Shown here piece after piece: positions 35,743 to 46,123 of a stretch of 64,000 nucleotides of DNA; position 1 is the stretch's first letter; the number at the start of each line of letters is the position of its first letter. The stretch covers positions 62,001 through 126,000 of the forward strand of contig NZ_JAHQZU010000001.1 of assembly GCF_019061185.1 (NCBI RefSeq), written 5' to 3'. The notes beneath the pieces are model-generated. The model saw nothing but the letters and a program-made list of their open reading frames with translations, did no database searches and was not told the origin of the DNA. Position numbers and translations under genes: made by a program. Source of the DNA: Paracoccus sp. Z118. Lineage in GTDB: Bacteria > Pseudomonadota > Alphaproteobacteria > Rhodobacterales > Rhodobacteraceae.

Positions 35743-37107
35743 TCAGGCCCGCTCGAACCCGTGCTGAAGTTCCCAGTCGGTCACGACGAAATCGGCGCGC
35801 TCGACCTCCCAGCGGGCGTTGCGGACGTAGTGGTCCACCACGTCATCGCCCATGGCCCGGCGCAGGAACGCGGACCGCTCCAGCAGGTCGGCGGCGTCGC
35901 GCAGCGTCTTCGGCAACTCCGGCGCGCCCGCATCGCCATAAAGATCGCCCGCGTGCTGGTCCTCAAGCTCCAGCCCCCGCTCGATCCCGTCCAGCCCCGC
36001 CGCCAGTTGCGCGGCAAGGGCGAGATAGGGGTTCAGGTCCGCCCCGCCCACGCGGCACTCGACCCGCACCGCCTCCGTATTCTCGCCGCAGATGCGGAAC
36101 CCCGCAGTGCGGTTGTCCACCGACCAGACGACCTTCGTCGGCGCGAACAGGCCCACGCAGAAACGCTTGTAGCTGTTGACATAGGGCGCCAGGAAAAAGG
36201 TCATGTCCGAGGCATGTTCCAGCAGCCCGGCGAGGTAGGATCGCATCAGCTTCGACATGCCGAACTCGGCATCCCGGTCGAAGAACGCGCTTTCCCCGCC
36301 GCGAAGCAGCGACTGGTGGATGTGGCTGGATGAGCCGGCCTTGCCGTGGCGATACTTGGCCATGAAGGTGGCCGAGACGCCCTGCAGATGGCAGATCTCC
36401 TTCACCGCGTTCTTCACCAGCACATGATTGTCGGCGGTGTCGAGCGCGTCCGAATAGCGGATGTTGATCTCCTCCTGTCCGGCATCCGCCTCGCCCTTGG
36501 AGCATTCGACCGGAATGCCCGCGTCGTAGAGACCGTTGCGGATCGCCCGCATCACCGGCTCGTCCTTGGTGGTGCCGAGGATCGAATAGTCGATGTTGTA
36601 GCGGGTGTGGGGCACGATCTCGCGCCAGCCGCGATCCGCCAGCGTGTCGTAGCTGTCGCGGAACAGATAGAACTCAAGTTCCGTCGCCATCATGGGCGTC
36701 AGGCCCATGTCGGCGGCCCGCGCGATCTGCCGTTTCAGGATCGCGCGGGGCGAGACGGGGATATCCGCGTGGCCGTGATGGTCCATCACGTCGCACAGGA
36801 CCAGCGCCGTGCCGGGCAGCCACGGGATGCGCCGCAGCGTGGACAGGTCGGGCTTGTGAGCCCAGTCGCCGTAGCCGCTGGACCACGAGGCGGCGGCATA
36901 GCCTTCGACGGTGGTCATCTCCAGATCGGTGGCGAGCAGGTAGTTGCAGCCATGCGTCTCGGCCATGCCGGTTTCGACGAAATGGCGGGCGTGGAAGCGC
37001 TTGCCCAGCAGCCGGCCCTGCATGTCGATGATGGCGGTGACGACGGTGTCGATCTCGCCCGCCGCGACGGCGGCTTTCAGTTGGTCCGGGGTCAGGTTGC
37101 CGGGCAT
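35743..37107 (-). CDS. Glutamine-synthetase-like gamma-glutamylamine ligase
   Basis: 454 residues. GS fold: beta-grasp N-terminus (I-D-M-Q-G-R-L-L-G-K-R near residue 28), metal/glutamate site T-E-L-E-F-Y-L-F near residue 145, K-Y-R-H-G-K-A-G-S-S-S-H-I-H near residue 255, and N-R-T-A-G-F-R ... N-P-Y-L-A-L-A-A-Q near residue 355-400. The pattern is that of the GlnA3/GlnA4/PuuA/IpuC group, which joins glutamate to polyamines, ethanolamine or alkylamines with ATP, rather than of assimilatory GlnA. The neighbours (TRAP uptake, ADH, ALDH, amidohydrolase) support a catabolic role. ATG 37107 chosen by the family-like lead M-P-G-N-L-T. Confidence 0.87.
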   Translation of the reverse strand: MPGNLTPDQLKAAVAAGEIDTVVTAIIDMQGRLLGKRFHARHFVETGMAETHGCNYLLATDLEMTTVEGYAAASWSSGYGDWAHKPDLSTLRRIPWLPGTALVLCDVMDHHGHADIPVSPRAILKRQIARAADMGLTPMMATELEFYLFRDSYDTLADRGWREIVPHTRYNIDYSILGTTKDEPVMRAIRNGLYDAGIPVECSKGEADAGQEEINIRYSDALDTADNHVLVKNAVKEICHLQGVSATFMAKYRHGKAGSSSHIHQSLLRGGESAFFDRDAEFGMSKLMRSYLAGLLEHASDMTFFLAPYVNSYKRFCVGLFAPTKVVWSVDNRTAGFRICGENTEAVRVECRVGGADLNPYLALAAQLAAGLDGIERGLELEDQHAGDLYGDAGAPELPKTLRDAADLLERSAFLRRAMGDDVVDHYVRNARWEVERADFVVTDWELQHGFERA

Positions 37108-37130
37108 GTCTCGCTCCACGTATCGGAAAG

Positions 37131-37154
37131 GCGCGGCCCTTCGGCGGGCCGCGC
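37131..37154 (-). terminator. Hairpin between dctP and the GS-like gene
   Basis: GCGCGGCCC and GGGCCGCGC form a perfect 9-base-pair stem with loop GCCGAA (minus strand) just after the dctP stop. It probably damps read-through so that the binding protein is made in excess over the enzymes. Confidence 0.6.
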
Positions 37155-37172
37155 GGGGGCAGGGGCTGCCGC

Positions 37173-38207
37173 TCAGTAGCGGTAGGGCGCGCCCGCCTTG
37201 AGCATGGTCGCGTTGTAGCGTTTGAAGATTTCGACCACGCGGGCCTTGGTCTCGGATTCGGCGGCGACCTCGTCCCAGAACTTCTCGGCCGCCGCCTCGA
37301 CCTGCGCCCATTCCTCGGCGGGGATGGTGGTCAGTTGCAGCTTGGGGCCGTTGACGCGCAGATCGGCCTCGCCGCCCCAATACCACCATTGGCGATAGTA
37401 GTGCGACTGTTCGAAGCAGACCCGCAGCAGTTCCTTGAGATGGTCGGGCACCTCGTTCCAGCGGTCCTGATTGGCGAAGAAATGCCCGATCCACGCGCCC
37501 GAGATGGGATTCGTCAGGTAGTAGCTGGTCACGTCGGCCCAGCCCACGGTGTAATCCTCGGTGATGCCCGACCACGCGACGCCGTCGATCTCGCCGGTTT
37601 GCAACGCGACCTGCACGTCCTCATAGGGGATCTGCACCGGCACCACGCCGAACTGGGCGAGGAAGCGGCCTGCGGTCGGGAAGGTGTAGATGCGTTTGCC
37701 GTTCAGGTCGGCGAGGCTGTTGATCGGCTCGCGCGTGGCGAAGTTGCAGGGGTCCCACGACCCGGCCGAGATATGCTGGATGCCGACCTTGGCGTATTCC
37801 TCCTCCCAGATCTGCTTCAGGCCGTACTGGTTGAACAGCACCGGCACATCGAGGCTGTAGCGCAGCGTCAGCGGGAAATAGCCGCCGAAGACCGTGACCT
37901 CGGTCGGCGACTGCATCGAGTCGTCGTCCGACTGCACGGCGTCGATGGTGCCGGACTGCATGGCCCGGAACAGCTCGGACGTGGGGACGAGCTGGTCGGC
38001 GTAGTAAAGTTCGATCTCCATCTGCCCGGCGGCGATCTTGTTGAAGCTGTCGATGGCGGGCTTGGCGACATGCTCGCCCAAAGCCGCGCCGGCATAGGTC
38101 TGCATCCGCCAGCGGATCGGCGCGTTCTGCGCGATGGCGGGGGCGCCAAGGGCCGCCGCGGCACCGCCGAGCGCGCCTGTGGCGAGGAACTTGCGTCTGG
38201 TGGTCAT
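37173..38207 (-). CDS. TRAP transporter solute-binding protein (DctP family)
   Basis: 344 residues. The start T-T-R-R-K-F-L-A-T-G-A-L-G-G-A-A-A-A-L is a twin-arginine signal with cleavage after A-I-A-Q near residue 27. The mature part is a DctP/TAXI-like periplasmic binding fold (W-R-M-Q-T-Y, A-M-Q-S-G-T-I-D-A-V, N-G-K-R-I-Y-T-F-P-T, V-A-L-Q-T-G-E-I-D-G-V). Several Trp/Tyr residues (Y-Y-R-Q-W-W-Y-W) may line the ligand pocket. It follows dctM by 47 bases. Ligand unknown; the neighbours suggest an amine or its acid derivative. Confidence 0.9.
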   Translation of the reverse strand: MTTRRKFLATGALGGAAAALGAPAIAQNAPIRWRMQTYAGAALGEHVAKPAIDSFNKIAAGQMEIELYYADQLVPTSELFRAMQSGTIDAVQSDDDSMQSPTEVTVFGGYFPLTLRYSLDVPVLFNQYGLKQIWEEEYAKVGIQHISAGSWDPCNFATREPINSLADLNGKRIYTFPTAGRFLAQFGVVPVQIPYEDVQVALQTGEIDGVAWSGITEDYTVGWADVTSYYLTNPISGAWIGHFFANQDRWNEVPDHLKELLRVCFEQSHYYRQWWYWGGEADLRVNGPKLQLTTIPAEEWAQVEAAAEKFWDEVAAESETKARVVEIFKRYNATMLKAGAPYRY

Positions 38208-38254
38208 CTTCTCCTCCTTGCGGGTTTCAGGGGCGGTTCAGCCGCCCTCGGGGT

Positions 38255-39595
38255 TCATTTCGAATAGACGAGGTTCGGCAGCCACAGCGCGATCTCGGGG
38301 AAGCGCATGACGATGCCGAGGGTGCAGAGCATCAGCAGCACGATGGGCACGATGGAGCGGTAGATGTCGGCCAGCGTGACATGGTCCGGCGCCATCGCCC
38401 GCATCAGGAACAGGTTATAGCCGAAAGGCGGCGTGATGTAGGCGATCTGGCAGGTGATGGTGTAGAGGATGCCATACCAGATCAGCACCTGCTCGGGCGG
38501 AATGCCGAGGTCGAGTTTCGCCACCAGCGGCACGTAAAGGGGCGCGACGATCACCAGCATCGCGGTGTCGTCGAGGAACATCCCCATCACCAGGAACGAC
38601 GCCTGCATCAGGATCAGCACGCCCCAGGGCGACAGGCCGAGTTCGCCCAGGAACAGCCCCTCGATCGCCCGCACCGCGCCGAGGCCGTCGAAGACCGCCC
38701 CGAAGGCCAGCGCGGCCAGCAGGATCCACAGGAACATGCAGGTGACGCCCAGCGTCTGGACCGAGCAGATTTCGAACGCCCGCTTCGTCATGCGCCCGCG
38801 CAGGGCGGCGACCAGCGTGGTGACGCTCGCGCCGATCACCGACGCCTCGACAAGGCTCGCCCAGCCATAGAGGAACGGCCCCATCATCGAGGCGAAGATC
38901 ACCACCGGCAGGATGCCCGCGCGCAGCAGCCGCCACTTCTCGGCGGGGGCGATGTCCCGCTCCGCCTTCGGCAGCGCCGGGCCGAGCGACGGGTTCAGCC
39001 CGCAGCGGATCACCACGTAGATGATGAAGACCGCCGCCATCAGCAGCCCCGGCAGCATCCCCGCCAGCCACAGCTGCCCGACCGGCTGGCGCGCGATCAT
39101 CGCGTAAAGCACCAGCACCACCGAGGGCGGGACGAGGATGCCGAGGCTCGATCCCCCCTGAATGACGCCGGTGATCATCACCTTGTCGTAGCCGCGTTTC
39201 AGCATCTCGGGCAGGGCGATGGTCGCGCCGATGGCGAGGCCCGCGACCGACAGCCCGTTCATGGCCGAAATCAGCACCATCAGCAGCACCGTGCCGATGG
39301 CCAGCCCGCCGGGGATCGGCCCGAACCAGACGTGGAACATGCGGTAAAGATCGTCCGCCATCCGCGTTTCGGACATGACGTAGCCCATCCAGACGAACAT
39401 CGGCAGCGTCAGCATCGGATACCAGTTCATCAGCTTGATGGCGCTGGTGAACGGAATGGCCGACCCGCCCGTGCCCCACAGCAGGACCGAGGCGAGCGCC
39501 GCGACAAAGCCGATGACCGCAAAGACCCGCTGCCCCGTCAGCAGCAGGATCAGCATCCCGCCGAACATGACGACCGCGATGTATTCGTAGGGCAT
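38255..39595 (-). CDS. TRAP transporter large permease (DctM family)
   Basis: 446 residues with about 12 hydrophobic segments, the expected DctM size. M-P-Y-E-Y-I-A-V-V-M-F-G-G-M start, P-M-F-V-W-M-G-Y-V near residue 68, G-G-S-S-L-G-I-L-V-P-P-S near residue 150 and L-D-D-T-A-M-L near residue 345 are typical. It is the sodium-driven transport channel. ATG 39595 shares one base with the dctQ stop. Confidence 0.93.
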   Translation of the reverse strand: MPYEYIAVVMFGGMLILLLTGQRVFAVIGFVAALASVLLWGTGGSAIPFTSAIKLMNWYPMLTLPMFVWMGYVMSETRMADDLYRMFHVWFGPIPGGLAIGTVLLMVLISAMNGLSVAGLAIGATIALPEMLKRGYDKVMITGVIQGGSSLGILVPPSVVLVLYAMIARQPVGQLWLAGMLPGLLMAAVFIIYVVIRCGLNPSLGPALPKAERDIAPAEKWRLLRAGILPVVIFASMMGPFLYGWASLVEASVIGASVTTLVAALRGRMTKRAFEICSVQTLGVTCMFLWILLAALAFGAVFDGLGAVRAIEGLFLGELGLSPWGVLILMQASFLVMGMFLDDTAMLVIVAPLYVPLVAKLDLGIPPEQVLIWYGILYTITCQIAYITPPFGYNLFLMRAMAPDHVTLADIYRSIVPIVLLMLCTLGIVMRFPEIALWLPNLVYSK

Positions 39596-40104
39596 CAGAA
39601 CTCCACTCCGCGCAGGAAGGCGATGTCGCGGATCAGGAAACAGATCGATTGCAGCAGCATCATCAAAGCGCCGGTCACGATGATGATCTTCACCGGCGCG
39701 AGATAGGGCCGCCAGACCGAACGCGACCGCTCGCCCACGTCCAGCGCATAGATCACGCTGTCGAGCCCGCCCCAGATGATGATTGCCAGAAAGGCGATCA
39801 TCGCGAAGACGGTGACGATATCGATCATCGCCCGGCGGCGCGGCGACCATCTCTGGTAAAGCAGGTCCATTCGGACGTTGCTGCCCAATTGCAGCGAATA
39901 GGCCCCGCCGAGCATGAAATAGGCGACCAGCGTGAATTGCGACATTTCCTGCGTCCACAGCGGCGGACGGAAGAACGCCTTGGCGATGATCGACCACAGC
40001 AGGATGCCGCCGAGAGCGAAGAACAGGTAAAGCGCCATTCGCCCGACATAATAGTTGAAGCCCTCGACCACGCGGACAAAGGCGACGATCCAGGCGGGCA
40101 TCAT
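39595..40104 (-). CDS. TRAP transporter small permease (DctQ family)
   Basis: 169 residues with four hydrophobic helices (near 20-40, 55-72, 93-112, 132-152). The Q-E-M-S-Q-F-T-L-V-A-Y-F-M-L-G-G-A-Y segment is the DctQ signature. It associates with DctM. The start overlaps the upstream amidohydrolase stop by 4 bases, the stop overlaps dctM by 1. Confidence 0.92.
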   Translation of the reverse strand: MMPAWIVAFVRVVEGFNYYVGRMALYLFFALGGILLWSIIAKAFFRPPLWTQEMSQFTLVAYFMLGGAYSLQLGSNVRMDLLYQRWSPRRRAMIDIVTVFAMIAFLAIIIWGGLDSVIYALDVGERSRSVWRPYLAPVKIIIVTGALMMLLQSICFLIRDIAFLRGVEF

Positions 40105-40856
40105 GCGATCCTTTCCAGCGCGGGCATCGCCTGAAGGGCGCGGGTCAGGGCGTCCGCCAGATGCGCGGCCACCGCCTGCTGCCCGGCCGCGCCGGCCAGC
40201 AGATCGTTGCGGATTTCCAGCATCGCGTGGGCCAGTCCATGCGGGGTGGCGTGCAGCTTGAGCGTATGGGCGACGCCGTCTGCGGCCGAATAGGGCTGGT
40301 TCAGCGCGGCCCGCAGCGGCAGGTCGCGGGCGGCGTCGAACAGCGCCTGCGCAAAGCTGGCGTCGGTGTCGTGGATGATGCCGAATTCGACCTCGCGCGT
40401 CTGGCCGAACCAGACCGGGGTGAAGCTGTGGACCGTCACCAGCACCGGCCGCCGCCCCCGTGCGAGCGTTCGCGCCAGTTGCCGCGTCAATGCGGCCTGA
40501 AACGGCAGATAGATTTTCTCGGTGCGGGTGATCCGGCCCTCGGCGTCGAGATCGAGATTGCCGGGAATCTCGAATATCTCGGACCGTCCCGCACAGGCGG
40601 AAGGCGAATCCGGCGGGCGGTTGCAGTCATAGACGAGCCGCGAGGTCGTGCCCGCCACCAGGGGCGATTCCAGCCGGTCCGACAGCGCCCGCGCAAGGCC
40701 GATCGCGCCGGGATCCCATGCGATATGCGCCTCGCGCGCGGCGGGATCGAGGCCGAGATTCCCGAACTCGGCGGGAATGGAATTGGACGCATGTTCGCAG
40801 ACGAACAGAAACGGTCCCGCCGCCTCGCCGTTGCGCAGATCGACCTCTCCGATCAT
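40101..40856 (-). CDS. N-formylglutamate amidohydrolase-family protein
   Basis: 251 residues. FGase fold: C-E-H-A-S-N-S-I-P near residue 20, D-P-G-A-I-G-L-A-R, Y-D-C-N-R-P-P-D near residue 76 and V-H-S-F-T-P-V near residue 142 give the zinc site and substrate arginine. Family members hydrolyse N-formylglutamate in histidine breakdown, but no other hut gene is here; in this operon the enzyme may cut a gamma-glutamyl or acyl amide. ATG 40856 has GGGAGGGG just upstream and is the first gene of the minus-strand operon, divergent from the RpiR regulator (150 bases). Confidence 0.85.
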   Translation of the reverse strand: MIGEVDLRNGEAAGPFLFVCEHASNSIPAEFGNLGLDPAAREAHIAWDPGAIGLARALSDRLESPLVAGTTSRLVYDCNRPPDSPSACAGRSEIFEIPGNLDLDAEGRITRTEKIYLPFQAALTRQLARTLARGRRPVLVTVHSFTPVWFGQTREVEFGIIHDTDASFAQALFDAARDLPLRAALNQPYSAADGVAHTLKLHATPHGLAHAMLEIRNDLLAGAAGQQAVAAHLADALTRALQAMPALERIA

Positions 40857-41005
40857 AAGCCCCTCCCTTGACTTGCCTTGCAGGGTGACTTTCCTGCGGC
40901 GATCCGTCAATATCATTTCGCGGTTGCGCGCCGCTGTTAAAATTCTTCCAGAACACGAAAGCCGCAGATCCTGCGTCCGCACCGGCCGATGAAAGGGCCC
41001 GCTTT

Positions 41006-41869
41006 ATGCAGCAGCAGACCATGCTCGACCGCCTGCATGCGGCGGCGCCCGTGCTGACTCCGGCCGAACGTCAGCTGGCCGCCCATCTGCGGCGCAACTA
41101 TCCGGTGGCGGGCCTCGCCTCGATCACCCGGCTGGCGAGCGCGGCGGGGGTCTCCTCGCCCACCGTGCTGCGGCTGGTGCAGAAGCTGTCCTTCCGCGGC
41201 TATCCCGAGTTCCAGGCGGCGCTGCGCGACGAGCTGGAGGCGCAGCTCGTCTCGCCGCTCGCCAAGCACGAGCGGTGGTCGGGATCGGCGCCCGAGGAGC
41301 ATGTCCTGAACCGCTTCGCTGCCGCCGTCGCCGAAAACGTGCAGGCGACGCTGGGGCAGGTGGACCCGGCCGAGTTCGACGCCTGCGCGGCGCTGCTGGC
41401 CGATCCGGGGCGGCGGGTCTGGGCGGTCGGCGGGCGCATCACCCATACGCTGGCGGATTATCTCTGTGTCCACCTGTCGCTGATCCGGCCCGGCGTGCAG
41501 CTGGTGCCCGACGCCGCCACCGGCTGGCCGCCCGCGATCCTCGACCTGACGCCCGGCGACGTGCTGGTCGCCTTCGACATCCGCCGCTACGAGGCCGCGG
41601 TGCAGGCGATGACGGGGATGGCCGCCGATGCCGGGGCCGAGGTGATCCTGCTCACCGATCAGTGGCTGTCGCCCGCCGCGAGCCGCGCGTCCCATGTCTT
41701 CGCCGCCCATGTCGAGGTGCCCTCGGCCTGGGATTCGAACATGGGCCTGCTGCTGCTGGTCGAGACGCTGCTGGCGGCCGTGCAGGCGCTGACCCATGAC
41801 GAGACCCGCACCCGCATGGCCCGGCTGGAGGAGCTTTACGGGCGCAGCAGGGCTCTGCGCCCGCGCTGA
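41006..41869 (+). CDS. MurR/RpiR-family transcriptional regulator
   Basis: 287 residues. N-terminal RpiR helix-turn-helix (residues ~10-80; L-T-P-A-E-R-Q-L-A, G-V-S-S-P-T-V-L-R-L-V-Q-K-L), then a SIS domain (~120-260; V-W-A-V-G-G-R-I-T-H, D-V-L-V-A-F-D-I-R-R-Y, V-I-L-L-T-D) that normally binds a sugar phosphate or small metabolite. It is divergent from the amidohydrolase-TRAP-GS-ALDH-ADH operon and probably controls it, and it precedes the isochorismatase-like gene. The start at ATG 41006 lies about 150 bases from the divergent ATG. Confidence 0.88.
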   Translation: MQQQTMLDRLHAAAPVLTPAERQLAAHLRRNYPVAGLASITRLASAAGVSSPTVLRLVQKLSFRGYPEFQAALRDELEAQLVSPLAKHERWSGSAPEEHVLNRFAAAVAENVQATLGQVDPAEFDACAALLADPGRRVWAVGGRITHTLADYLCVHLSLIRPGVQLVPDAATGWPPAILDLTPGDVLVAFDIRRYEAAVQAMTGMAADAGAEVILLTDQWLSPAASRASHVFAAHVEVPSAWDSNMGLLLLVETLLAAVQALTHDETRTRMARLEELYGRSRALRPR

Positions 41870-41981
41870 GCCGTCACCAGCGGGCCGCCGCAGGGAAGAC
41901 GTTGCAACCGGACCCGCGCCTTCAGAGTTTTCCCGTGCCGCCGCCGGTCATCCGGCCATCGCCTTCGAGTGGGAAACGACC

Positions 41982-42596
41982 ATGACCGAACCCGACGACA
42001 CCGCCCCCACCGCGCCCATGCGCGATCAGGAGGGCGAGCGCGCCGCGCTTCTCATCATCGACATGGTCAACCTGTTCGACTTCGCGGGGGCCGAGGCCGT
42101 CAAGCCCGCCGCCCGCGACGCCGCCCACGCCATCCTGCGCCTGCGCGAGCAGGTGGAGCAGCGGGGCTGGCCCGTCATCTACGTCAACGACAATTTCGGC
42201 GAGTGGCATTCCGAACGCTCGCGGCTGGTCGAGCGGGCGCTGGAGGGTGGCCACAACCCGGTCACGGCCCTGCTGAAGCCGCGCGAGGATGATTTCTTCA
42301 TCATCAAGCCGCAATTCTCGGGCTTCTACGCGACCAACCTGCAGGTGCTGCTGCCGAAGCTGGGGGTCACGCGGCTGATCCTGACCGGCGTCGCCACCGA
42401 CATCTGCGTGCTGTTCACCGCCGCCGACGCGCATATGCGGGACTACGACCTCTGGATTCCCGGCGACGCGGTAGCCGCCGAGTCGGCGGAGCGCGGCCGT
42501 TGGGCGCTGGAGATCATGGAAGGCAGCATGAGCGCCGCGACGGATGCGACGGACGAGCTTTCGCTGGCCGACTGGCTGGCGCGACTGGAGGATTGA
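41982..42596 (+). CDS. Isochorismatase-family cysteine hydrolase
   Basis: 204 residues. Catalytic triad candidates: Asp in L-L-I-I-D-M-V near residue 26, Lys in I-I-K-P-Q-F-S-G-F near residue 109, and Cys in G-V-A-T-D-I-C-V-L-F-T-A-A-D-A near residue 146. Members hydrolyse amides such as nicotinamide, N-carbamoylsarcosine or biuret. Its place after the RpiR regulator suggests it belongs to the divergent amine-catabolic unit. ATG 41982 is preceded by GGGAAACGACC. The gene ends in a hairpin. Confidence 0.9.
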   Translation: MTEPDDTAPTAPMRDQEGERAALLIIDMVNLFDFAGAEAVKPAARDAAHAILRLREQVEQRGWPVIYVNDNFGEWHSERSRLVERALEGGHNPVTALLKPREDDFFIIKPQFSGFYATNLQVLLPKLGVTRLILTGVATDICVLFTAADAHMRDYDLWIPGDAVAAESAERGRWALEIMEGSMSAATDATDELSLADWLARLED

Positions 42597-42614
42597 GCGG
42601 GGGCGTTCCCCCGC
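42597..42614. terminator. Bidirectional hairpin
   Basis: GCGGGGG and CCCCCGC (7 base pairs, loop CGTT) between the convergent isochorismatase-like gene and the pabC-like gene; no T-tract. Confidence 0.55.
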
Positions 42615-42618
42615 CCGC

Positions 42619-43254
42619 TCACCCCATCCAGCGCGCCGGCATCAGCCCGCGCAGCGCGTTCCCGACCCACAGCCGCACGCGCGGCAGATCGCCCGCGAGC
42701 AGCGTTTCTTCGCGGCATTGCCCGCTCTCCAGCATCTCCGCCCGCAGCACGCCGGCCAGCAAGCCGCTGGACAGGGGCGGCGTGCGCAGCCCCGCGCCCC
42801 GGTCGAAGAACAGCGTCGTGATGGTGCCGTCGCAGACCTCGCCCCGTTCGTTCTGGAACAGCAGCTCATGCAGCCCGTCCGGCATCGCGGCGCGGGCCTC
42901 GTCATAGGCGGCGCGGCGCGTGGTCTTGATCCGCAGCCAGAGGTCCGCCGAGTCCAGCCGGGCAGGGGCCATCCCCAGCCGCCATTCGGATGGCGAGGGG
43001 GGCAGGGGCGCCCGCGTCACCTCCAGCGCGCCGCCCCTGTCCAGCGTCAGCCGCAGCCGGGCGGGCGTGCCGGGCTCGCCCCGCAGCGCGGCTCGCGCGG
43101 CTTCCGCGTCGCAGGGCCAGCCGAGCGCCGCCGCGCTGGCGGTCAGCCGCGCCAGATGGCCGCCGATGCGCGGACATGCCGCGCCGTGCCACAGCACCGT
43201 CTCGATCAGCCTCAGCGCGGGGTCGTCAGCGGCAGCGCGAAACGGGCTTTCCAC
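42619..43254 (-). CDS. pabC: Class IV aminotransferase, probable aminodeoxychorismate lyase
   Basis: About 211 residues. Fold-type IV PLP enzyme; the probable PLP lysine is in R-I-K-T-T-R-R-A-A-Y near residue 110, with L-F-Q-N-E-R-G-E-V-C-D-G-T-I-T-T-L-F-F following, as in PabC. It would cleave aminodeoxychorismate to 4-aminobenzoate and pyruvate for folate. It overlaps the 3' end of pabB, so I take the GTG at 43254 (GGAGG just upstream) although an ATG at 43269 would add five residues. Confidence 0.8.
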   Translation of the reverse strand: MESPFRAAADDPALRLIETVLWHGAACPRIGGHLARLTASAAALGWPCDAEAARAALRGEPGTPARLRLTLDRGGALEVTRAPLPPSPSEWRLGMAPARLDSADLWLRIKTTRRAAYDEARAAMPDGLHELLFQNERGEVCDGTITTLFFDRGAGLRTPPLSSGLLAGVLRAEMLESGQCREETLLAGDLPRVRLWVGNALRGLMPARWMG

Positions 43255-44336
43255 AGCGCCTCCTCCCATTCCGATTCCGCCGTCGAATCCTGCACCACGC
43301 CGCCCCCGACATTGAGCGTCACGCGCCCGTCCGGCCAGACCGACAATGTGCGGATCGCCACGGAAAAGCAGCCCGACCCGTCCGGCGCCATCCAGCCGAG
43401 CGTGCCGCAGTAGACGCCGCGCGGAAACGGCTCGATCTCGCGGATGATCTCCATCGCGCGGATCTTCGGGGCCCCGGTGACGGAGCCGCAGGGAAACAGC
43501 GCCCGCATCAGCGCGGGCAGGCTGGCGGGCGCGGCAAGCTGGCCGGTCACGCGCGAGCTCATCTGGTGGACCGTGGCAAAGGAATCCACGGCGAAAAGTT
43601 CCGGCACCCGGACCGAGCCGATGCGGCTGATCCGGCCGATGTCGCTGCGCAGCAGGTCCACGATCATCAGGTTCTCGGCCTGGTTCTTTTCCGACGCCGC
43701 CAGCGCCGCCGCGAGTTCGGCATCGTGCGCCGGGTCGGGGTCGCGCGGCGCGGTGCCCTTCATCGGGCGTGTCTCGATCATGCCCTTCGCGTCAAGCCGC
43801 ACGAACAGTTCCGGCGAGCGGGACACGACCACCGGCCCGCCCAGATCCGCAAAACCGCCGAAGCCGACCGGCTGAAGGCGTCGCAGCGCATGATAGAGCC
43901 CCGCAGGTGAGCCGCGTTCCAGCCGGCTTTCCAGCGGGAAGGTCAGGTTGACCTGATAGCAGTCGCCCGCGCCGATATAGGCCTGCGTGCAGGCGAAGGC
44001 GGCCCCGTAATCGCCGCGCGAGATCAGCGGGCGCAGGGGGGAAAGCCGGATCTCCTCCTCCGGCGGCGCGAAACCATCCGGGGCGTCCGGCGCGTCGAAG
44101 ACCCCGAAGGCGAGCAGCGGCCCCGTGCCTGCGGGGATCAGCGGCAGCAGCCGGTCCTCCAGCGCATAGCCCGCCTCATAGGCGATCCACCCGGCGATCC
44201 ATTTGCCCGCGCGCCGCGCCGCCTCCAGCCGTTCCAAGGCGGGCACGACCTCGTGCGGCGCGCAGGCCGTGACCCGTTCGCGCCGGTTGCGGAACAGCAC
44301 AGGGCCGCCTTCCGGGCCGAATTCGCAGAATATCAC
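43212..44336 (-). CDS. pabB: Aminodeoxychorismate synthase component I
   Basis: 374 residues, the short form of the chorismate-binding family. R-P-M-K-G-T-A-P-R carries the lysine typical of PabB; K-N-Q-A-E-N-L-M-I-V-D-L-L-R-S-D, C-G-S-V-T-G-A-P-K and V-G-G-G-V-V-Q-D-S-T are conserved. Makes aminodeoxychorismate from chorismate and ammonia (from PabA). GTG 44336 chosen because GGAGG stands 6 bases before it; an ATG at 44372 would add twelve Arg/Gly-rich residues. It overlaps and precedes the pabC-like gene. Confidence 0.9.
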   Translation of the reverse strand: MIFCEFGPEGGPVLFRNRRERVTACAPHEVVPALERLEAARRAGKWIAGWIAYEAGYALEDRLLPLIPAGTGPLLAFGVFDAPDAPDGFAPPEEEIRLSPLRPLISRGDYGAAFACTQAYIGAGDCYQVNLTFPLESRLERGSPAGLYHALRRLQPVGFGGFADLGGPVVVSRSPELFVRLDAKGMIETRPMKGTAPRDPDPAHDAELAAALAASEKNQAENLMIVDLLRSDIGRISRIGSVRVPELFAVDSFATVHQMSSRVTGQLAAPASLPALMRALFPCGSVTGAPKIRAMEIIREIEPFPRGVYCGTLGWMAPDGSGCFSVAIRTLSVWPDGRVTLNVGGGVVQDSTAESEWEEALWKARFALPLTTPR

Positions 44337-44447
44337 ACGCGCCCTCCGCAAGCGGGTTCCCGGCCCAGCCATAGCGCCGGGCGGGCCGTGCTGTACTCCC
44401 CGGCGAGTGAAAGCGCCATGCGGGCGGCTGCATCCCGGACGGCAGCC

Positions 44448-44469
44448 GGCCCGCCATCACAGGCGGGCC
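44448..44469 (-). terminator. Hairpin after the fused ABC ATPase gene
   Basis: GGCCCGCC and GGCGGGCC form a perfect 8-base-pair stem with a 6-base loop, about 20 bases after the dppDF stop and before pabB. No T-tract. Confidence 0.5.
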
Positions 44470-44488
44470 GTCTCGCTTTCCGGCCGGC

Positions 44489-46119
<1,631 letters not shown>

Positions 46120-46123
<4 letters not shown>

